Positions 52,701 through 62,214 of a stretch of DNA of 64,000 nt are shown piece by piece (position 1 is the first letter of the stretch; every line of letters begins with the position of its first letter). The stretch is from Actinoplanes philippinensis. GTDB lineage: Bacteria > Actinomycetota > Actinomycetes > Mycobacteriales > Micromonosporaceae. Location: contig NZ_FONV01000003.1 of NCBI RefSeq assembly GCF_900113015.1, positions 496,001 through 560,000 of the forward strand, in the 5' to 3' direction. The translations under genes were made by a program, and so were the position numbers. The notes beneath the pieces were generated by a model that saw only the letters and a list, made by a program, of their open reading frames with translations, ran no database searches and had not been told where the DNA came from.

Positions 52701-53635
52701 GCGTCGGCGGTGTCGCGGATCTCCCGCTCGCCGGAGAAGAAGACCAGGATGTCGCCGTCGCGGGGCAGCTCGTCGACGGCGTCCGCGATGCCGTCGATCA
52801 CGTCGCGCGGCTCCTCGGTGTCGTCCTCGGTGACCGTGATCAGCGGCCGGTACCGGACCTCCACCGGATAGGTGCGCCCGGACACCTCGATCACCGGGGC
52901 CGGTCTGCCCTCGGCCGAGGCGAAGTGCTGGGCGAACCGCTCGGTCTCGATGGTCGCCGACGTGATGATCAGCTTGAGGTCGGGCCGGCGCGGCAGCAGG
53001 TCCTTGAGATAGCCGAGGATGAAGTCGATGTTGAGGCTGCGCTCGTGGGCCTCGTCGATGATCAGCGTGTCGTAGCGGTACAGCATCCGGTCGGTCTGGA
53101 TCTCGGCCAGCAGGATGCCGTCGGTCATCACCTTGACCATGGTGTCGTCGCTCACCTGGTCGGTGAACCGCACCTTGTAGCCGACGGTCGACCCGAGCGG
53201 CCGGTCCAGCTCCTCGGCGATCCGCTCCGCGACCGTCCGCGCGGCGATGCGCCGTGGCTGGGTGTGCCCGATCTGGCCGCGGACGCCCCGGCCCAGCTCC
53301 AGGCAGATCTTCGGGATCTGGGTGGTCTTGCCGGAGCCGGTCTCACCGGCCACCACGACGACCTGGTTGTCCCGGATGGCGGCGGCGATGTCGTCCTTGC
53401 GGGCGCTGACCGGCAGGCTCTCCGGGTACGTGATACGCGGCACCGACGCGAGGCGGCTCTCCAGCCGCAGACGGGCACGCTCGGTCTCGGCGGCGATCTC
53501 GGCGAGCGCCGCCGCACGGGCCTCCTCATCGCGGATGCGCCTGGTCCCGTCGAGGCGGCGCTGGAGCCGCCGCTGGTCACGGGGAAGCAGCTCGGAGATC
53601 TGGGCACGCAGGGTGGCGACAGGCGTTATCGACAT
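49733..53635 (-). CDS. hrpA: ATP-dependent RNA helicase HrpA (DEAH box)
   Basis: 1,300 residues from ATG at 53635 (MSITPVATLRAQ); this equals the family length, while the frame continues upstream without similarity. Motifs: GETGSGKTTQ (~98), DEAHERS (~193), SATIETERF, LATNVAETSLTVPG and QRKGRCGR. The long C-terminal half (OB-fold and HrpA-specific DUF3418 region) is complete. It unwinds RNA, and in other bacteria acts on mRNA processing and stalled ribosomes. Confidence 0.96.
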   Translation of the reverse strand: MSITPVATLRAQISELLPRDQRRLQRRLDGTRRIRDEEARAAALAEIAAETERARLRLESRLASVPRITYPESLPVSARKDDIAAAIRDNQVVVVAGETGSGKTTQIPKICLELGRGVRGQIGHTQPRRIAARTVAERIAEELDRPLGSTVGYKVRFTDQVSDDTMVKVMTDGILLAEIQTDRMLYRYDTLIIDEAHERSLNIDFILGYLKDLLPRRPDLKLIITSATIETERFAQHFASAEGRPAPVIEVSGRTYPVEVRYRPLITVTEDDTEEPRDVIDGIADAVDELPRDGDILVFFSGEREIRDTADALAKKNLYNTDIVPLYGRLSAAEQHRVFERHSERRIVLATNVAETSLTVPGIKYVIDPGTARISRYSHRLKVQRLPIEPVSQASANQRKGRCGRTSDGICIRLYSEEDFEQRPEFTEPEILRTNLASVILQMTNLGLGDLQKFPFIDPPDRRNITDGIKLLEELGALEDRKLTPMGRQLAQLPVDPRLARMVIEADRQEVLAEVMVIAGALSIQDPRERPAEKQQQADEKHARFVDKESDFFSYLNLWRYLREKQRELSGNQFRRLCRNEFLNYLRVREWQDIYSQLKQVARTLDLSLKEDWEAGVAPQPVHTALLSGLLSHIGLKDQEKREYIGARGAKFAIFPGSALFKKQPRWVMSAELVETSRLWGRVNARIEPEWAEKLAPHLVKSSYSEPHWDRKMGAVMAFEKVTLYGLPIVPRRRIGFGRVDPVASRELFIRHALVEGDWDTHHKFFAENKRLLDRITEIENRARRRDIAVDDETVYALYDARIPADVVSARHFDGWWKKARHDDPDLLTFTRDDLVNAGRDTVDPQAFPDAWISNGVRMPLSYTFEPNTPHDGVTATVALELINKIDADDFGWSVPGFRKEVVIALIRALPKHLRTSFVPAPDWAEAVLDRVPARRGSLPDAIGNELRRLTGTVVPRDAWRPDQVPDHLRMNFRVVNEAGETVGEGRDLDVLRRQLAPKVQATISKAAGNLERRGITANDFGALPRRVAQVRGGYQVNVWPALVDEGDSVAIRVFEDEASQRVAMAAGTRRLLMLTLPPAARFLQGRLDNRAKLELSRANPYRSIADLLDDCAGAAVDRLVAEAGGPVWSSVEFASLRDTVRQDLVDAVANVVTQVQAVLSTAYDVEQRLKSLRDPAMLPALADIRQQLKGLVHPGFVTETGWRQLHQMPRYLKGIVHRLDRLGGSLGRDRQLTTQIHEIEAEYRELRNSAPANGPAEEGLREIRWMIEELRINYFAQALGTAYTVSDKRIFKAMDALPL

Positions 53636-53762
53636 GGCGGGCCAAGGATAGGCGCAAGCGGCCGGAAACGCCTGGTGATTAACACCGCCCCGTGTCCCGG
53701 GGCCACCGTCTCTCGATATATCGGATGACGCCGCACACGCAAACGACAGAACGGGGCCGACG

Positions 53763-54137
53763 GTGATCGTAGTCGCGGAGGACCACGACGACATCCGGTA
53801 CGTGCTCAAACGCTCCCTGGAACGGGCCGGCCACCGGGTCGTGGCCGCTGCCGACGGGCGGACCGCGCTGGCGGCGATCCGCGAGCACCAGCCCGACCTG
53901 GTCGTCACCGACGTCGACATGCCGAACATGACCGGCCTCGATCTGTGCCGCGCGATCCGCGCCGACGACGCGCTGCGGCACATCCCGATCGTGGTCGCCA
54001 GCGGCTCGCTGATGCCCGGCGACAACCTGGCCGAGGACGCGGGGGCCTCGGCCACGCTGCTCAAACCGTTCGTCCCCGCGCAACTGCTGGCGCTGGTCAC
54101 CCAGTTGCTGCCGCCGCGCGTGCCCTCCGACAGCTAG
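53763..54137 (+). CDS. Single-domain response regulator (CheY-like)
   Basis: 124 residues from GTG at 53763. Receiver residues: acidic pair in VAEDHDD (~6-10), phosphoacceptor Asp50 (VVTDVDMP), Ser in VVASGS (~87) and Lys in LLKPF (~109). There is no output domain, so it acts by protein interaction. It ends 7 bp from the convergent histidine kinase gene, its likely partner. Confidence 0.92.
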   Translation: MIVVAEDHDDIRYVLKRSLERAGHRVVAAADGRTALAAIREHQPDLVVTDVDMPNMTGLDLCRAIRADDALRHIPIVVASGSLMPGDNLAEDAGASATLLKPFVPAQLLALVTQLLPPRVPSDS

Positions 54138-54144
54138 CCGGACC

Positions 54145-56490
54145 CTAGTCCTGCCGCTGCGGCTCCGGGACGGGGGCCCGCAGCCGGCCGGGTGTGCTCT
54201 CCCCCGCCGGCGCCGGGTCGTGCGGCACGGCGAGGCCGGGCAGGCGGGCCGCCTCCATCAGGGCGGCGCGCTCGGCCAGGGCGCGTTCCAGGGCTTCGCG
54301 GACGGCGTCGTCGTCCTGCTGCCCGCTGGTGTCGTCACCGTTCATGTCTCTGTCCTCCGTGATCTCGGCGGCGGGGAGGGTGAACCAGAAGCGCGTACCC
54401 CCGCCGGGGTTGTCCATGACGCCGATCTCTCCGCCGTGGCGCTCGACGATGCGCTGGCAGATGGTGAGGCCGAGGCCGGTCCCGGCGTAGCCGGCGGCCG
54501 CCTCGGTCCGGTGGAAGGTCTCGAAGACGTGCGGTTTGTCGGCGTCCGGGATGCCGATGCCGTCGTCGGCGATCTCGATCCGCACCCGGCCCGGCCCGGC
54601 CGGCCCGCCGGTCACGTCGACGCGGGGCGTGCCGCCGGGACGGACGTACTTGATGGCGTTGCCGATCAGGTTGTCCAGGACGTGCCGCAGCATCGCCGGA
54701 TCGGCCTGCACCGGGGGCATCGGCTCCAGCGACCACCGCGGCGCCGGCCGGTCCGCGCCCAGCCCGGCGATCCGCTCCTCGAGCACCTCGCGGATCATCG
54801 GGGCCGGGTCGACGGCGACCGCCCGCAGCGGGGCGTCGCGGGCGGTGGTGTAGGCCAGCATCGTCTCGATCAGGGCGTCCATCCGATCGACCGCGTGCAC
54901 GATCCGGCGCAGCCCGTCCCGGATCGCGGCGGACTCCGGCCACCCGTCCGGGACGTCCTCGACCACCAGTTCGGCGTGCCCGCGGATCAGCGCGAGCGGC
55001 GATTTCAGGTCGTGGGCCACCACGCCCGCGAAGATCGCCAGGTCGGACTCGTAGCGGCGCAGCTCGGTGATGTCCCGGCAGACCGCGACCGCCCCGTGCT
55101 CGCCGGCGCTCGGGTCCAGCGGCCGCCCGTCGATGCTGAGCAGCACCCCGTCCGGCCGGGCCGGGTTGCGGATGACCACCTCGACGCCGTCGGTCGGCTC
55201 GCCCCGCAACGCCCGGATCAGCGGCATCTCCTCCAGCGGGAACGGGGTCCGGCCGTCCGGGCGGTAGACGCCGTAGTGCTCCTGCCACTGCTCCGGGCCG
55301 TCCGGCCGCTGGGCCACCCCGAGCAGCCGCCGTGCCGCCGGGTTCTCCAGCAGCACCGCGCCCCGCGAGTCCACCACGCTGACCCCGTCGCTGATGGTCA
55401 TCATGATCGCGCCGAGCAGCTCGGCCTGGCGGCGGCTGGCCGCCTCGGTCTCGCGCAGGTCGGCGGTGGCCGCGTCGACCTGCGCGCGGGCCCGGGCCCG
55501 GCCGGTCGCCAGCACGTGCACCAGCCAGGCCAGCAGGGCGGTCAGCACGAGGCCGCCACCCAGCGCCACGGCCGGCAGGTACCAACCGGCGCCGGCCAGT
55601 TGCCGGGAGTCGCCGCGGGTCTCCAGGATCCAGTTCTGCCCGGGGCCGACCTCGACGGCGCCGGTACGGGTCAGGTCGGGCTCGCCCTCGCCGGTCCACC
55701 GGGCGACGGTGTGCCGGGTCTGGTCCTCGTCGACCGAGATCAGCTCGCCGGAGATCGGCCCCAGCGGGCCGAGGATCTTGTCGAGGAAGGTGCCGCCGCG
55801 CAGGCCGGACGCCACCCAGCCGCGGAACTGCGGAGTGTTCTCCCGGGTCCAGACCGGGGCGGCGAAGATGAACGACTGCTGCTGCTCCGCGACCGGTCTC
55901 TGCCGGTCACGCATCAGGACGTACGCCTCCGACACGGTCAGCCGGTGCAGGTCCCGGGCGGTGCGCAGGGTGGTGGCCAGCGGCTCGACCGCGCCCGCGT
56001 CGGCGCCGGACCGCATGCCGTGCTCGTTCTCGTCGAGCTTGCGCACGAAGACGGCGAAGTAGTGCTCGTCGACGGCGGGGTCGGGACGAAAGGTCAGGCC
56101 CAGCGCGCCCCGCGACCGCCACCGCCGCTGCGCCTCGGCCAGGCCGTCGGTGGGCACCGCGACGACGAACGCCACCGGCGCCGCCCCGGGTAGTCCGGCG
56201 TCGACCAGCGGCCCGGTCGCGGTGTCGAAGTCCTCCCAGGTCAGCTCCGGGTCGTTGACGATCCCGGCGGCCAGGGTCTCGATCAGCTGGCGGTAGCGCT
56301 GCGTCTCGGTGCGGATCGCGGCGAGGGCGGTCTCGTGCCGCTTGTTCATCTCCCGGGCGGCGGTGTCCTGCTGGGCCGAGTAGAGGCCGGAGGCGGTCAG
56401 CGCGGTGGCGATCAGTCCGACCAGAAGCACGGAGACGGAGAGCAGCGGACCGGTGGCCCGCCGCGCTCCGTCCGTTCGTCGCCCCACCAT
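54145..56490 (-). CDS. CHASE-PAS sensor histidine kinase
   Basis: 781 residues. TM1 (~15-37), an extracellular CHASE domain (~75-285; VAFVVAVPTDGLAEAQ, FRPDPAVDEHYFAVFV, SFIFAAPVW), TM2 (~310-332), a short coiled coil, a PAS domain (~355-470), HisKA with FAGVVAHDLKSPL (His ~491) and HATPase with NLIGNAIKYV, ADDGIGIPDAD and GTGLGLTICQRIV. A ~75-residue acidic, proline-ending tail is unassigned. CHASE domains sense small extracellular ligands. Its start is 19 bp past the stop of the upstream cell-wall hydrolase, so the two may be cotranscribed. Confidence 0.93.
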   Translation of the reverse strand: MVGRRTDGARRATGPLLSVSVLLVGLIATALTASGLYSAQQDTAAREMNKRHETALAAIRTETQRYRQLIETLAAGIVNDPELTWEDFDTATGPLVDAGLPGAAPVAFVVAVPTDGLAEAQRRWRSRGALGLTFRPDPAVDEHYFAVFVRKLDENEHGMRSGADAGAVEPLATTLRTARDLHRLTVSEAYVLMRDRQRPVAEQQQSFIFAAPVWTRENTPQFRGWVASGLRGGTFLDKILGPLGPISGELISVDEDQTRHTVARWTGEGEPDLTRTGAVEVGPGQNWILETRGDSRQLAGAGWYLPAVALGGGLVLTALLAWLVHVLATGRARARAQVDAATADLRETEAASRRQAELLGAIMMTISDGVSVVDSRGAVLLENPAARRLLGVAQRPDGPEQWQEHYGVYRPDGRTPFPLEEMPLIRALRGEPTDGVEVVIRNPARPDGVLLSIDGRPLDPSAGEHGAVAVCRDITELRRYESDLAIFAGVVAHDLKSPLALIRGHAELVVEDVPDGWPESAAIRDGLRRIVHAVDRMDALIETMLAYTTARDAPLRAVAVDPAPMIREVLEERIAGLGADRPAPRWSLEPMPPVQADPAMLRHVLDNLIGNAIKYVRPGGTPRVDVTGGPAGPGRVRIEIADDGIGIPDADKPHVFETFHRTEAAAGYAGTGLGLTICQRIVERHGGEIGVMDNPGGGTRFWFTLPAAEITEDRDMNGDDTSGQQDDDAVREALERALAERAALMEAARLPGLAVPHDPAPAGESTPGRLRAPVPEPQRQD

Positions 56491-56509
56491 ACGGAGCGTA
56501 AGCCGCTGA

Positions 56510-57610
56510 CTACTTCCAGGTGTCGTACCGGTACAAATCGTAGTTCGTCATGATCTTGGTGATCTTCGGGTAGTACTCCGGGTCGGTCGCGTATCCGGCC
56601 TTCCACACCGCCATGATGAACTTGTTCGCGTCCTTGGTGAACGCGAACGCCGGCGCGTACCGCTTGTTGTTGCGCAGGAAATGGCCGTGGTCGCGGAACG
56701 AGCGGCCCATCGAGGCGTAGGTGCGGAACGCGTCCGACGTCGCGAAACACTTCCCGGCCTTGTCGCACTCGGTCGTCTCGTAGACGTGGCAGCCGTTCGC
56801 GTGCGGGCCGAAGTAGCCGTTCTGGCACTTGATGCCGAAGTAGTTGCGGTCCACCGCGGACAGTCCGCTGCGCCCCCAGCCCGACTCCAGGATCGCCTGC
56901 GCGATGGTGACCGAGGCCGGCACCCCGTACTCCCGCCAGCCCTGCTGCGCCCCCGGCACGGCGGCCGCGATGAACTGCTCCGGCGTCAGCGCGGGCGCGA
57001 CGGGCGCGGGCGCCGCCGGCGGGCAGGCCTTCACCGCCGGCGAGACCACGTAGGCGTGCGACACGTACTGCCCGTCGGTCAGCCGGTCCCAGAGGGTGGT
57101 GGTACGGACCGTTCCGGAGACCTTCGCGCCGGGCACCGCGCAGACGATCCGCACGGCCGAGCCGTCGGCGGCCTTACGGACCACCGAGTTGAGCGTCGAC
57201 GGGCCGCTGCGCACGTTCACCGCGCCGTCCCGGGTCCGGATCTTCCCGGCGACGTACCCCCGGGAGCCCGCCTTCGCCGCACACGACGGGATCGTCCCCG
57301 ACGTGCGGACATAGGCGTGCGAGATGTAGCGGCCGTCGGCCAGCCGGTCCCACTGGGCGGTGGTACGGACCTTCCCGCTCACCTTCTGCCCGGTCACCGC
57401 ACAGTCCAGGGTGACGCGCCGGCCGTCCGCGAGCGTGCCCACCACGCTCGCGCTCCAGCTCGGCGCGGACCGTACCTTCAGCTCGCTGTTGACGTCGATC
57501 GTCGCGGAGGTCCCGGCCGCCTGCGCGGCAGCGGGTGAACCGGCCAGCCCGGCCCCGGCGGCGAGCACCAGCAGCGTGCCGGTGAGCAGTCGTCGGGTCG
57601 TGTGCCTCAT
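56510..57610 (-). CDS. Secreted SH3b glucosaminidase (GH73-like peptidoglycan hydrolase)
   Basis: 366 residues from ATG at 57610 (GAAGGGGAC upstream). A signal peptide ends near AAAQAAG (~31). Two bacterial SH3-like repeats (~35-105 and ~115-185; each with VRSAPS/VRSGPS and WDRL.DG.Y.SHAYV) bind cell wall. The catalytic domain (~205-366) has AILESGWGRSG with the likely acid Glu, NYFGIKC and FRTYASMGRSFRDHG. It would cleave N-acetylglucosaminyl bonds in peptidoglycan outside the cell. Confidence 0.9.
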   Translation of the reverse strand: MRHTTRRLLTGTLLVLAAGAGLAGSPAAAQAAGTSATIDVNSELKVRSAPSWSASVVGTLADGRRVTLDCAVTGQKVSGKVRTTAQWDRLADGRYISHAYVRTSGTIPSCAAKAGSRGYVAGKIRTRDGAVNVRSGPSTLNSVVRKAADGSAVRIVCAVPGAKVSGTVRTTTLWDRLTDGQYVSHAYVVSPAVKACPPAAPAPVAPALTPEQFIAAAVPGAQQGWREYGVPASVTIAQAILESGWGRSGLSAVDRNYFGIKCQNGYFGPHANGCHVYETTECDKAGKCFATSDAFRTYASMGRSFRDHGHFLRNNKRYAPAFAFTKDANKFIMAVWKAGYATDPEYYPKITKIMTNYDLYRYDTWK

Positions 57611-57726
57611 GAAGACGTCCCCTTCGTTCCGGCAGCGCCGGAGATATCCGTCGGCATCGGATACGAAGGTCCGCCGCGGGCGTTGCGCCCACCGGGCCCG
57701 ATCGGGTGCGCGCACGTTGCGGGCGT

Positions 57727-57752
57727 GCTTGGAAATCGGGCGTACGGGGAAA
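57727..57752 (+). promoter_or_regulatory. Possible SigB-type promoter of the PAP2 operon
   Basis: GCTT (57727-57730), 15-base spacer, GGGGAAA (57746-57752), close to GTTT-N13-17-GGGWAW. It lies ~40 bp before the start codon of an operon that includes a general-stress-like protein. Confidence 0.3.
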
Positions 57753-57789
57753 GGCGTGTCCGCATCGCCAGCCCGCCAGGAGGTCAGAG

Positions 57790-58704
57790 ATGACGGCCGT
57801 CGCGTCCCGCCCGGTCACCACCGCAGAAGAAACCACCACGCGCCCGCCGGGAAGCACGTGGCACACCGTCACCCCGCTGCTCGTCGCGGTCCTGGCCGCG
57901 GGCGGGGCCTACGCCGTGCACCGGCTGTTCGTCGGCACGCCGCTGGGCCAGGCCATCGACACCGCGGCGCTACGGGGCGGCGACTTCCACCATCCGCAGG
58001 TCAGCGAGGTGCTCACCCGTACCCTCGACGCCACCCGCCTCGCCTCGCTGGCGCTGGTCTGCGTCCTGGCCGCCGCGTTCGGCGTGATCCGCCGCCGCCT
58101 GGACCTGGCGCTCGCGTCGGTGTTCGTGGTGGTCGCCGCCAACCTGATCACCCAGCAGCTGAAGGCGAACCTGGACCGGCCGCTGCTCGACGACTTCCCG
58201 GCCCCCAACTCGTGGCCCAGCGGCCACGCCACCGCCGCCGCGTCGGTCGCGTTCGTGCTGGTGCTGGTCTTCCCGCGGGCGCTGCGCGGCATGGTCGGCC
58301 TGGTCGGCGCCGGCTACGTGGCGATCGTCGCGGTGGCCACCGTCTGGGCCGAGTGGCACCGCCCCAGCGACGTCATCGCCGCCCTGCTGATCGTGCTGGC
58401 CTGCGGTGCCCTCGCCGTCTTCGGGGTACGCCTGCGCCGCACCGGCCCGTCCCGCCGCATCCACCTGCCGAACCGCCTGGTCATCGTCGCCCTGGCGGCC
58501 GCCGGCGCCCTCGCCACCGCGGCCGGCGTGTTCGGCATGGCCTCGGTGGCCCTCTCCGAGCGCGCCCTGCCCGACCTGGTGTCCGGGCGCTTCGCATTCC
58601 TCACCGGCACGGCCGGCATCGTGGCCGCCACGGCCGTGACCTTCATCGTCTGGGTCCGGCTGACCGCCGCGGAGCCCGCACCCCTTCAGGGAGGCACCAA
58701 ATGA
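57790..58704 (+). CDS. PAP2-superfamily membrane phosphatase-like protein
   Basis: 304 residues from ATG at 57790 (AGGAGG upstream). Six or more hydrophobic segments. The PAP2 signature is partial: the central PSGHAT motif is intact and the last motif keeps its His (EWHRPSDV), but the Arg of SRxxxxxH is absent (TVWAEWH) and the first-motif Lys is displaced (KANLDRP). Dephosphorylation of a lipid phosphate such as undecaprenyl-PP or phosphatidate is therefore possible but not assured. The stop overlaps the next ATG (ATGA). Confidence 0.8.
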   Translation: MTAVASRPVTTAEETTTRPPGSTWHTVTPLLVAVLAAGGAYAVHRLFVGTPLGQAIDTAALRGGDFHHPQVSEVLTRTLDATRLASLALVCVLAAAFGVIRRRLDLALASVFVVVAANLITQQLKANLDRPLLDDFPAPNSWPSGHATAAASVAFVLVLVFPRALRGMVGLVGAGYVAIVAVATVWAEWHRPSDVIAALLIVLACGALAVFGVRLRRTGPSRRIHLPNRLVIVALAAAGALATAAGVFGMASVALSERALPDLVSGRFAFLTGTAGIVAATAVTFIVWVRLTAAEPAPLQGGTK

Positions 58705-59495
58705 CCACCTCACCCCACTCCTCCACCCCCTCCGACGCCCCCACCGCCGCCATCCCGGCGGCCGACTCCACCACCGCCGCCATCCCGACGGCTGACTTCC
58801 CGACCGCGCCGATCCCGCCGCAGCCGGGTCCGACCGGCTCCACCGCACCCGCCGGCCACGCTGTCCCGCCGGCCTCTCCGGCCTCGTCCGCCTCTCCGTC
58901 CCCGCAGGTCCACCCCGTCTCGCCGGACTCCCCTCCGGAAGCGGCCGACGCGTCCGTCACCGGCACTCCGGTGCCGCCCGGCCCCGCCGGCGCGGTCCCC
59001 TCGCTGCCCGCCCAGACGACCGGAACCACCCTGACCTCCGGCCCGACCGTCGTGGTCGGCACCTACCCGGACTACGCCCTCGCCCAGCAGGCCGTCGACC
59101 ACCTGTCGGACAACAAGTTCCCGGTCGAGCGAACGTCGATCGTCGGCACCGATCTCCGCCTCGTCGAGAACGTCCTCGGCCGCCTCACCATCGGCCGGGC
59201 GGCCGGCGCGGGAGCGGCCAGCGGCGCCTGGTTCGGCCTGCTGATCGGCCTGTTCTTCGGCATCTTCAGCGACTCGAGCTGGTTGGCGGTCCTCTTCACC
59301 ACGGTGATCATCGGCGCGGTCTGGGGCGCGATCTTCGGCGCCATCGCCCACGCCGCGACCGGCGGCCGCCGCGACTTCACCTCCCGAAGCTCCCTGCAGG
59401 CCGCCACCTACGAGGTCCACGCCGCCACCGAGGTGGCCGACGAGGCCCGAACCCTCCTGATCAGCCTCAACTGGCGGGCCAGCGGCGCAAAATAA
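58701..59495 (+). CDS. General stress protein-like membrane protein with disordered N-terminus
   Basis: 264 residues. Residues 1-120 are Pro/Ser/Thr/Ala-rich. The folded part starts VVVGTYPDYALAQQAVDHLSDNKFPVERTSIVG, a ferredoxin-like segment of the YflT/GspM17 (general stress protein 17M-like) type, followed by a Gly-rich double membrane segment (AGAGAASGAWFGLLIGLFFGIF, LFTTVIIGAVWGAIFGAIAH) and a C-terminal YEVHAATEVADEAR strand. It is translationally coupled to the PAP2 gene. Confidence 0.8.
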   Translation: MTTSPHSSTPSDAPTAAIPAADSTTAAIPTADFPTAPIPPQPGPTGSTAPAGHAVPPASPASSASPSPQVHPVSPDSPPEAADASVTGTPVPPGPAGAVPSLPAQTTGTTLTSGPTVVVGTYPDYALAQQAVDHLSDNKFPVERTSIVGTDLRLVENVLGRLTIGRAAGAGAASGAWFGLLIGLFFGIFSDSSWLAVLFTTVIIGAVWGAIFGAIAHAATGGRRDFTSRSSLQAATYEVHAATEVADEARTLLISLNWRASGAK

Positions 59496-59501
59496 ACCAA
59501 C

Positions 59502-59640
59502 GCAGAGGTACGGACGACCCAGCCCTCAACCGCACCACACCGTCGCGCAGCTCCCCCGCGACGTGATCCCGGCGCAGGACCGGCCCGCGCCCGCCGGGCC
59601 GAGTCCCGGCTCACCGTCACCCCTGAAACAGCCGTGGGTG
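59502..59640 (+). repeat. Dispersed intergenic repeat, copy B
   Basis: GCAGAGGTACG at 59502, AACCGCACC at 59528, CCGCGACG at 59556, GCGCCCGCCGGGC at 59587 and GAAACAGCCGTGG at 59625 match copy A (47229) block by block. The rest of the gap to 59745 shows no gene. Confidence 0.65.
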
Positions 59641-59745
59641 CTGGCCGAGACAAACCGGCCAGCACCCGGCGACGTATCCCGGCCGGCGCTCGGGCTGTGG
59701 AACGGTGGCTGAGACAGCTCCGGGGCCGGCCGGTCGCGGCGTGGG

Positions 59746-60537
59746 TCAGTCGGTCAGTTCGCGGCGCAGCTTGGCCAAGGCCTTGGTCAGCAGGCGGGAC
59801 ACGTGCATCTGGGAGATGCCGATGTCGTCGGCGATCTGGCTCTGGGTCAGGTTGCCGTAGAAGCGGAGCGTCAGGATCCGCTGCTCGCGCTCGTCCAGGG
59901 TGGCCAGGGCGGGGCCGAGGGCGACCCGGGTCTCGGCGACCTCGAACTCGTGGTCCTCGCCACCCAGGGTGTCGCCCAGCTCGGTGGTGCCGTCGGCGCT
60001 GATCGGCGTGGACAGCGAGGTCGCGTTGTAGGCGCGGGCGCCCTCCAGGCCCTCCAGCACCTCTTCCTCGGTGATCCCGAGATGGGTGGCGATGTCCGGG
60101 ACGGTCGGCGACCGGCCCAGCGAGTGCGTCAGGGTGGCGTTGGCCTCGGTGATGGCGAGGCGCAGCTCCTGGAGGCGGCGGGGGACGCGGACGGACCAGG
60201 TGCGGTCGCGGAAGTGGCGCTTGATCTCGCCGATGATGGTGGGGATGGCGTATCCGGCGAAGTCGACGCCGCGTTCGGGGTCGAACTTGTCGACGGCTTT
60301 GATGAGGCCGACGGTGGCGGTCTGGACGAGGTCGTCGGTGGGCTCGCCGCGGCCGGAGTAGCGGTGCGCGAGGTGGCGGGCGAGCGGCAGCCAGGCCTCG
60401 ATCGCCCGGTCGCGGAGGCGGGAGCGCTGACGCCCGGCCGGTGTCGCGGCCATGGCGGCGAGCAGATCGGAGGCGCTCGCCGACTGCGACGCGACGGCCC
60501 CTACGGTATCGACGGTCGGTGATTCCAGCAGTGTCAT
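59746..60537 (-). CDS. SigB/SigF-family sigma factor
   Basis: 263 residues. Region 2 (DDLVQTATVGLIKAVDKFDPERGVDFAGYAIPTIIGEIKRHFRDRTW), region 3 and region 4 (TQSQIADDIGISQMHVSRLLTKAL) are typical of the general-stress/sporulation SigF group. Unlike the paralogue at 22058 it has no STAS extension and ends shortly after region 4. No anti-sigma gene is adjacent; partners could be the STAS-ATPase proteins elsewhere in this window (inference). Confidence 0.95.
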   Translation of the reverse strand: MTLLESPTVDTVGAVASQSASASDLLAAMAATPAGRQRSRLRDRAIEAWLPLARHLAHRYSGRGEPTDDLVQTATVGLIKAVDKFDPERGVDFAGYAIPTIIGEIKRHFRDRTWSVRVPRRLQELRLAITEANATLTHSLGRSPTVPDIATHLGITEEEVLEGLEGARAYNATSLSTPISADGTTELGDTLGGEDHEFEVAETRVALGPALATLDEREQRILTLRFYGNLTQSQIADDIGISQMHVSRLLTKALAKLRRELTD

Positions 60538-60782
60538 GAGTGGTCCTCCATCTGACGGGCAGAGAGCCGTGCCCGCACGCGGCGACCGTTCTGAAGTGCA
60601 ACGCTAGCCGAGAAGGCCACCGATGCCTAGCCGAAAGTATGAGTGACATTACGTGAACCCAGATATCACGCTGCGAATTCATCCTATGGTGTCCGCCCGG
60701 CGGGTACCGGGAGACGCTGGATTCGATGTCGGCCCCACGTGGTACACAGCAACAGCGAACGAAACCTGAAGAAGGAAGACGG

Positions 60783-61586
<804 letters not shown>

Positions 61587-61598
61587 GAGGAGTCCGTC

Positions 61599-62063
61599 AT
61601 GGCACGCACCATCGCGACGAACAACCGGGTCGCTCGCGACGAGCTGATCGAGTTCCTGCGTCCGCGGCACCGCGCGATCCTGCTCACCACCCGTAAGGAC
61701 GGGCGCCCGCAGTCGTCGCCGAACACGTGCGGCGTCGACGCCGAGGGCCGGATCGTGATCTCCAGCTATCCGGAGCGGGCCAAGGTGGCGAACATCCGCC
61801 GCGACCCCCGGGTGACCCTCACCGTCCTGTCCGACGAGTGGAACGGCCCGTGGGTCCAGGTCGACGGCGTCGCCGAGGTCATCGACCTGCCCGACGCGGT
61901 CGAGCCGCTCGTCGAGTATTTCCGGTGCATCTCCGGCGAGCACCCGAACTGGGACGAGTATCGCCAGGCGATGCGTGACCAGGGTAAATGCCTGATCCGG
62001 GTGACCGTCGAGTCGTGGGGCCCGATCGCCACGGGCGGCTTCCCGGCCCGGCTGGCCGACTGA
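61599..62063 (+). CDS. PPOX-class F420-dependent oxidoreductase
   Basis: 154 residues of the split-barrel flavin/F420-binding family: LRPRHRAILLTTRKDGRPQSSPNTCGVDAEGRIVISS and RRDPRVTLTVLSDEW are characteristic. A GAGAGGAGT-type ribosome-binding site precedes the ATG. The reduced deazaflavin F420 is the expected cofactor; the substrate is unknown. It is probably cotranscribed with ppgK and ends at a very strong hairpin. Confidence 0.9.
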   Translation: MARTIATNNRVARDELIEFLRPRHRAILLTTRKDGRPQSSPNTCGVDAEGRIVISSYPERAKVANIRRDPRVTLTVLSDEWNGPWVQVDGVAEVIDLPDAVEPLVEYFRCISGEHPNWDEYRQAMRDQGKCLIRVTVESWGPIATGGFPARLAD

Positions 62064-62090
62064 CGCCGTACCCCGGGGAGAGACAGAGAG

Positions 62091-62142
62091 AGGCCGCAAG
62101 GCCGGCGCCCAGGAGGACAGGGAGGCGCCGGCCTTGCGGCCT
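62091..62142. terminator. Very strong bidirectional hairpin
   Basis: A perfect 19-bp stem AGGCCGCAAGGCCGGCGCC (62091-62109) with its complement at 62124-62142 and a 14-base loop, between convergent genes. Confidence 0.92.
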
Positions 62143-62214
62143 TCGGACCCTCCCGTTTCCGGCGGGACCGGGCGGTCGCGTGTTTCACCCGGCCCCCGGG
62201 AGGGGGTGCTGAAT

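Noticed and set aside
57611..57789. c-di-AMP (ydaO-type) riboswitch before the cell-wall hydrolase
   Set aside because: Such genes often carry one, but the conserved blocks of that riboswitch could not be found here.
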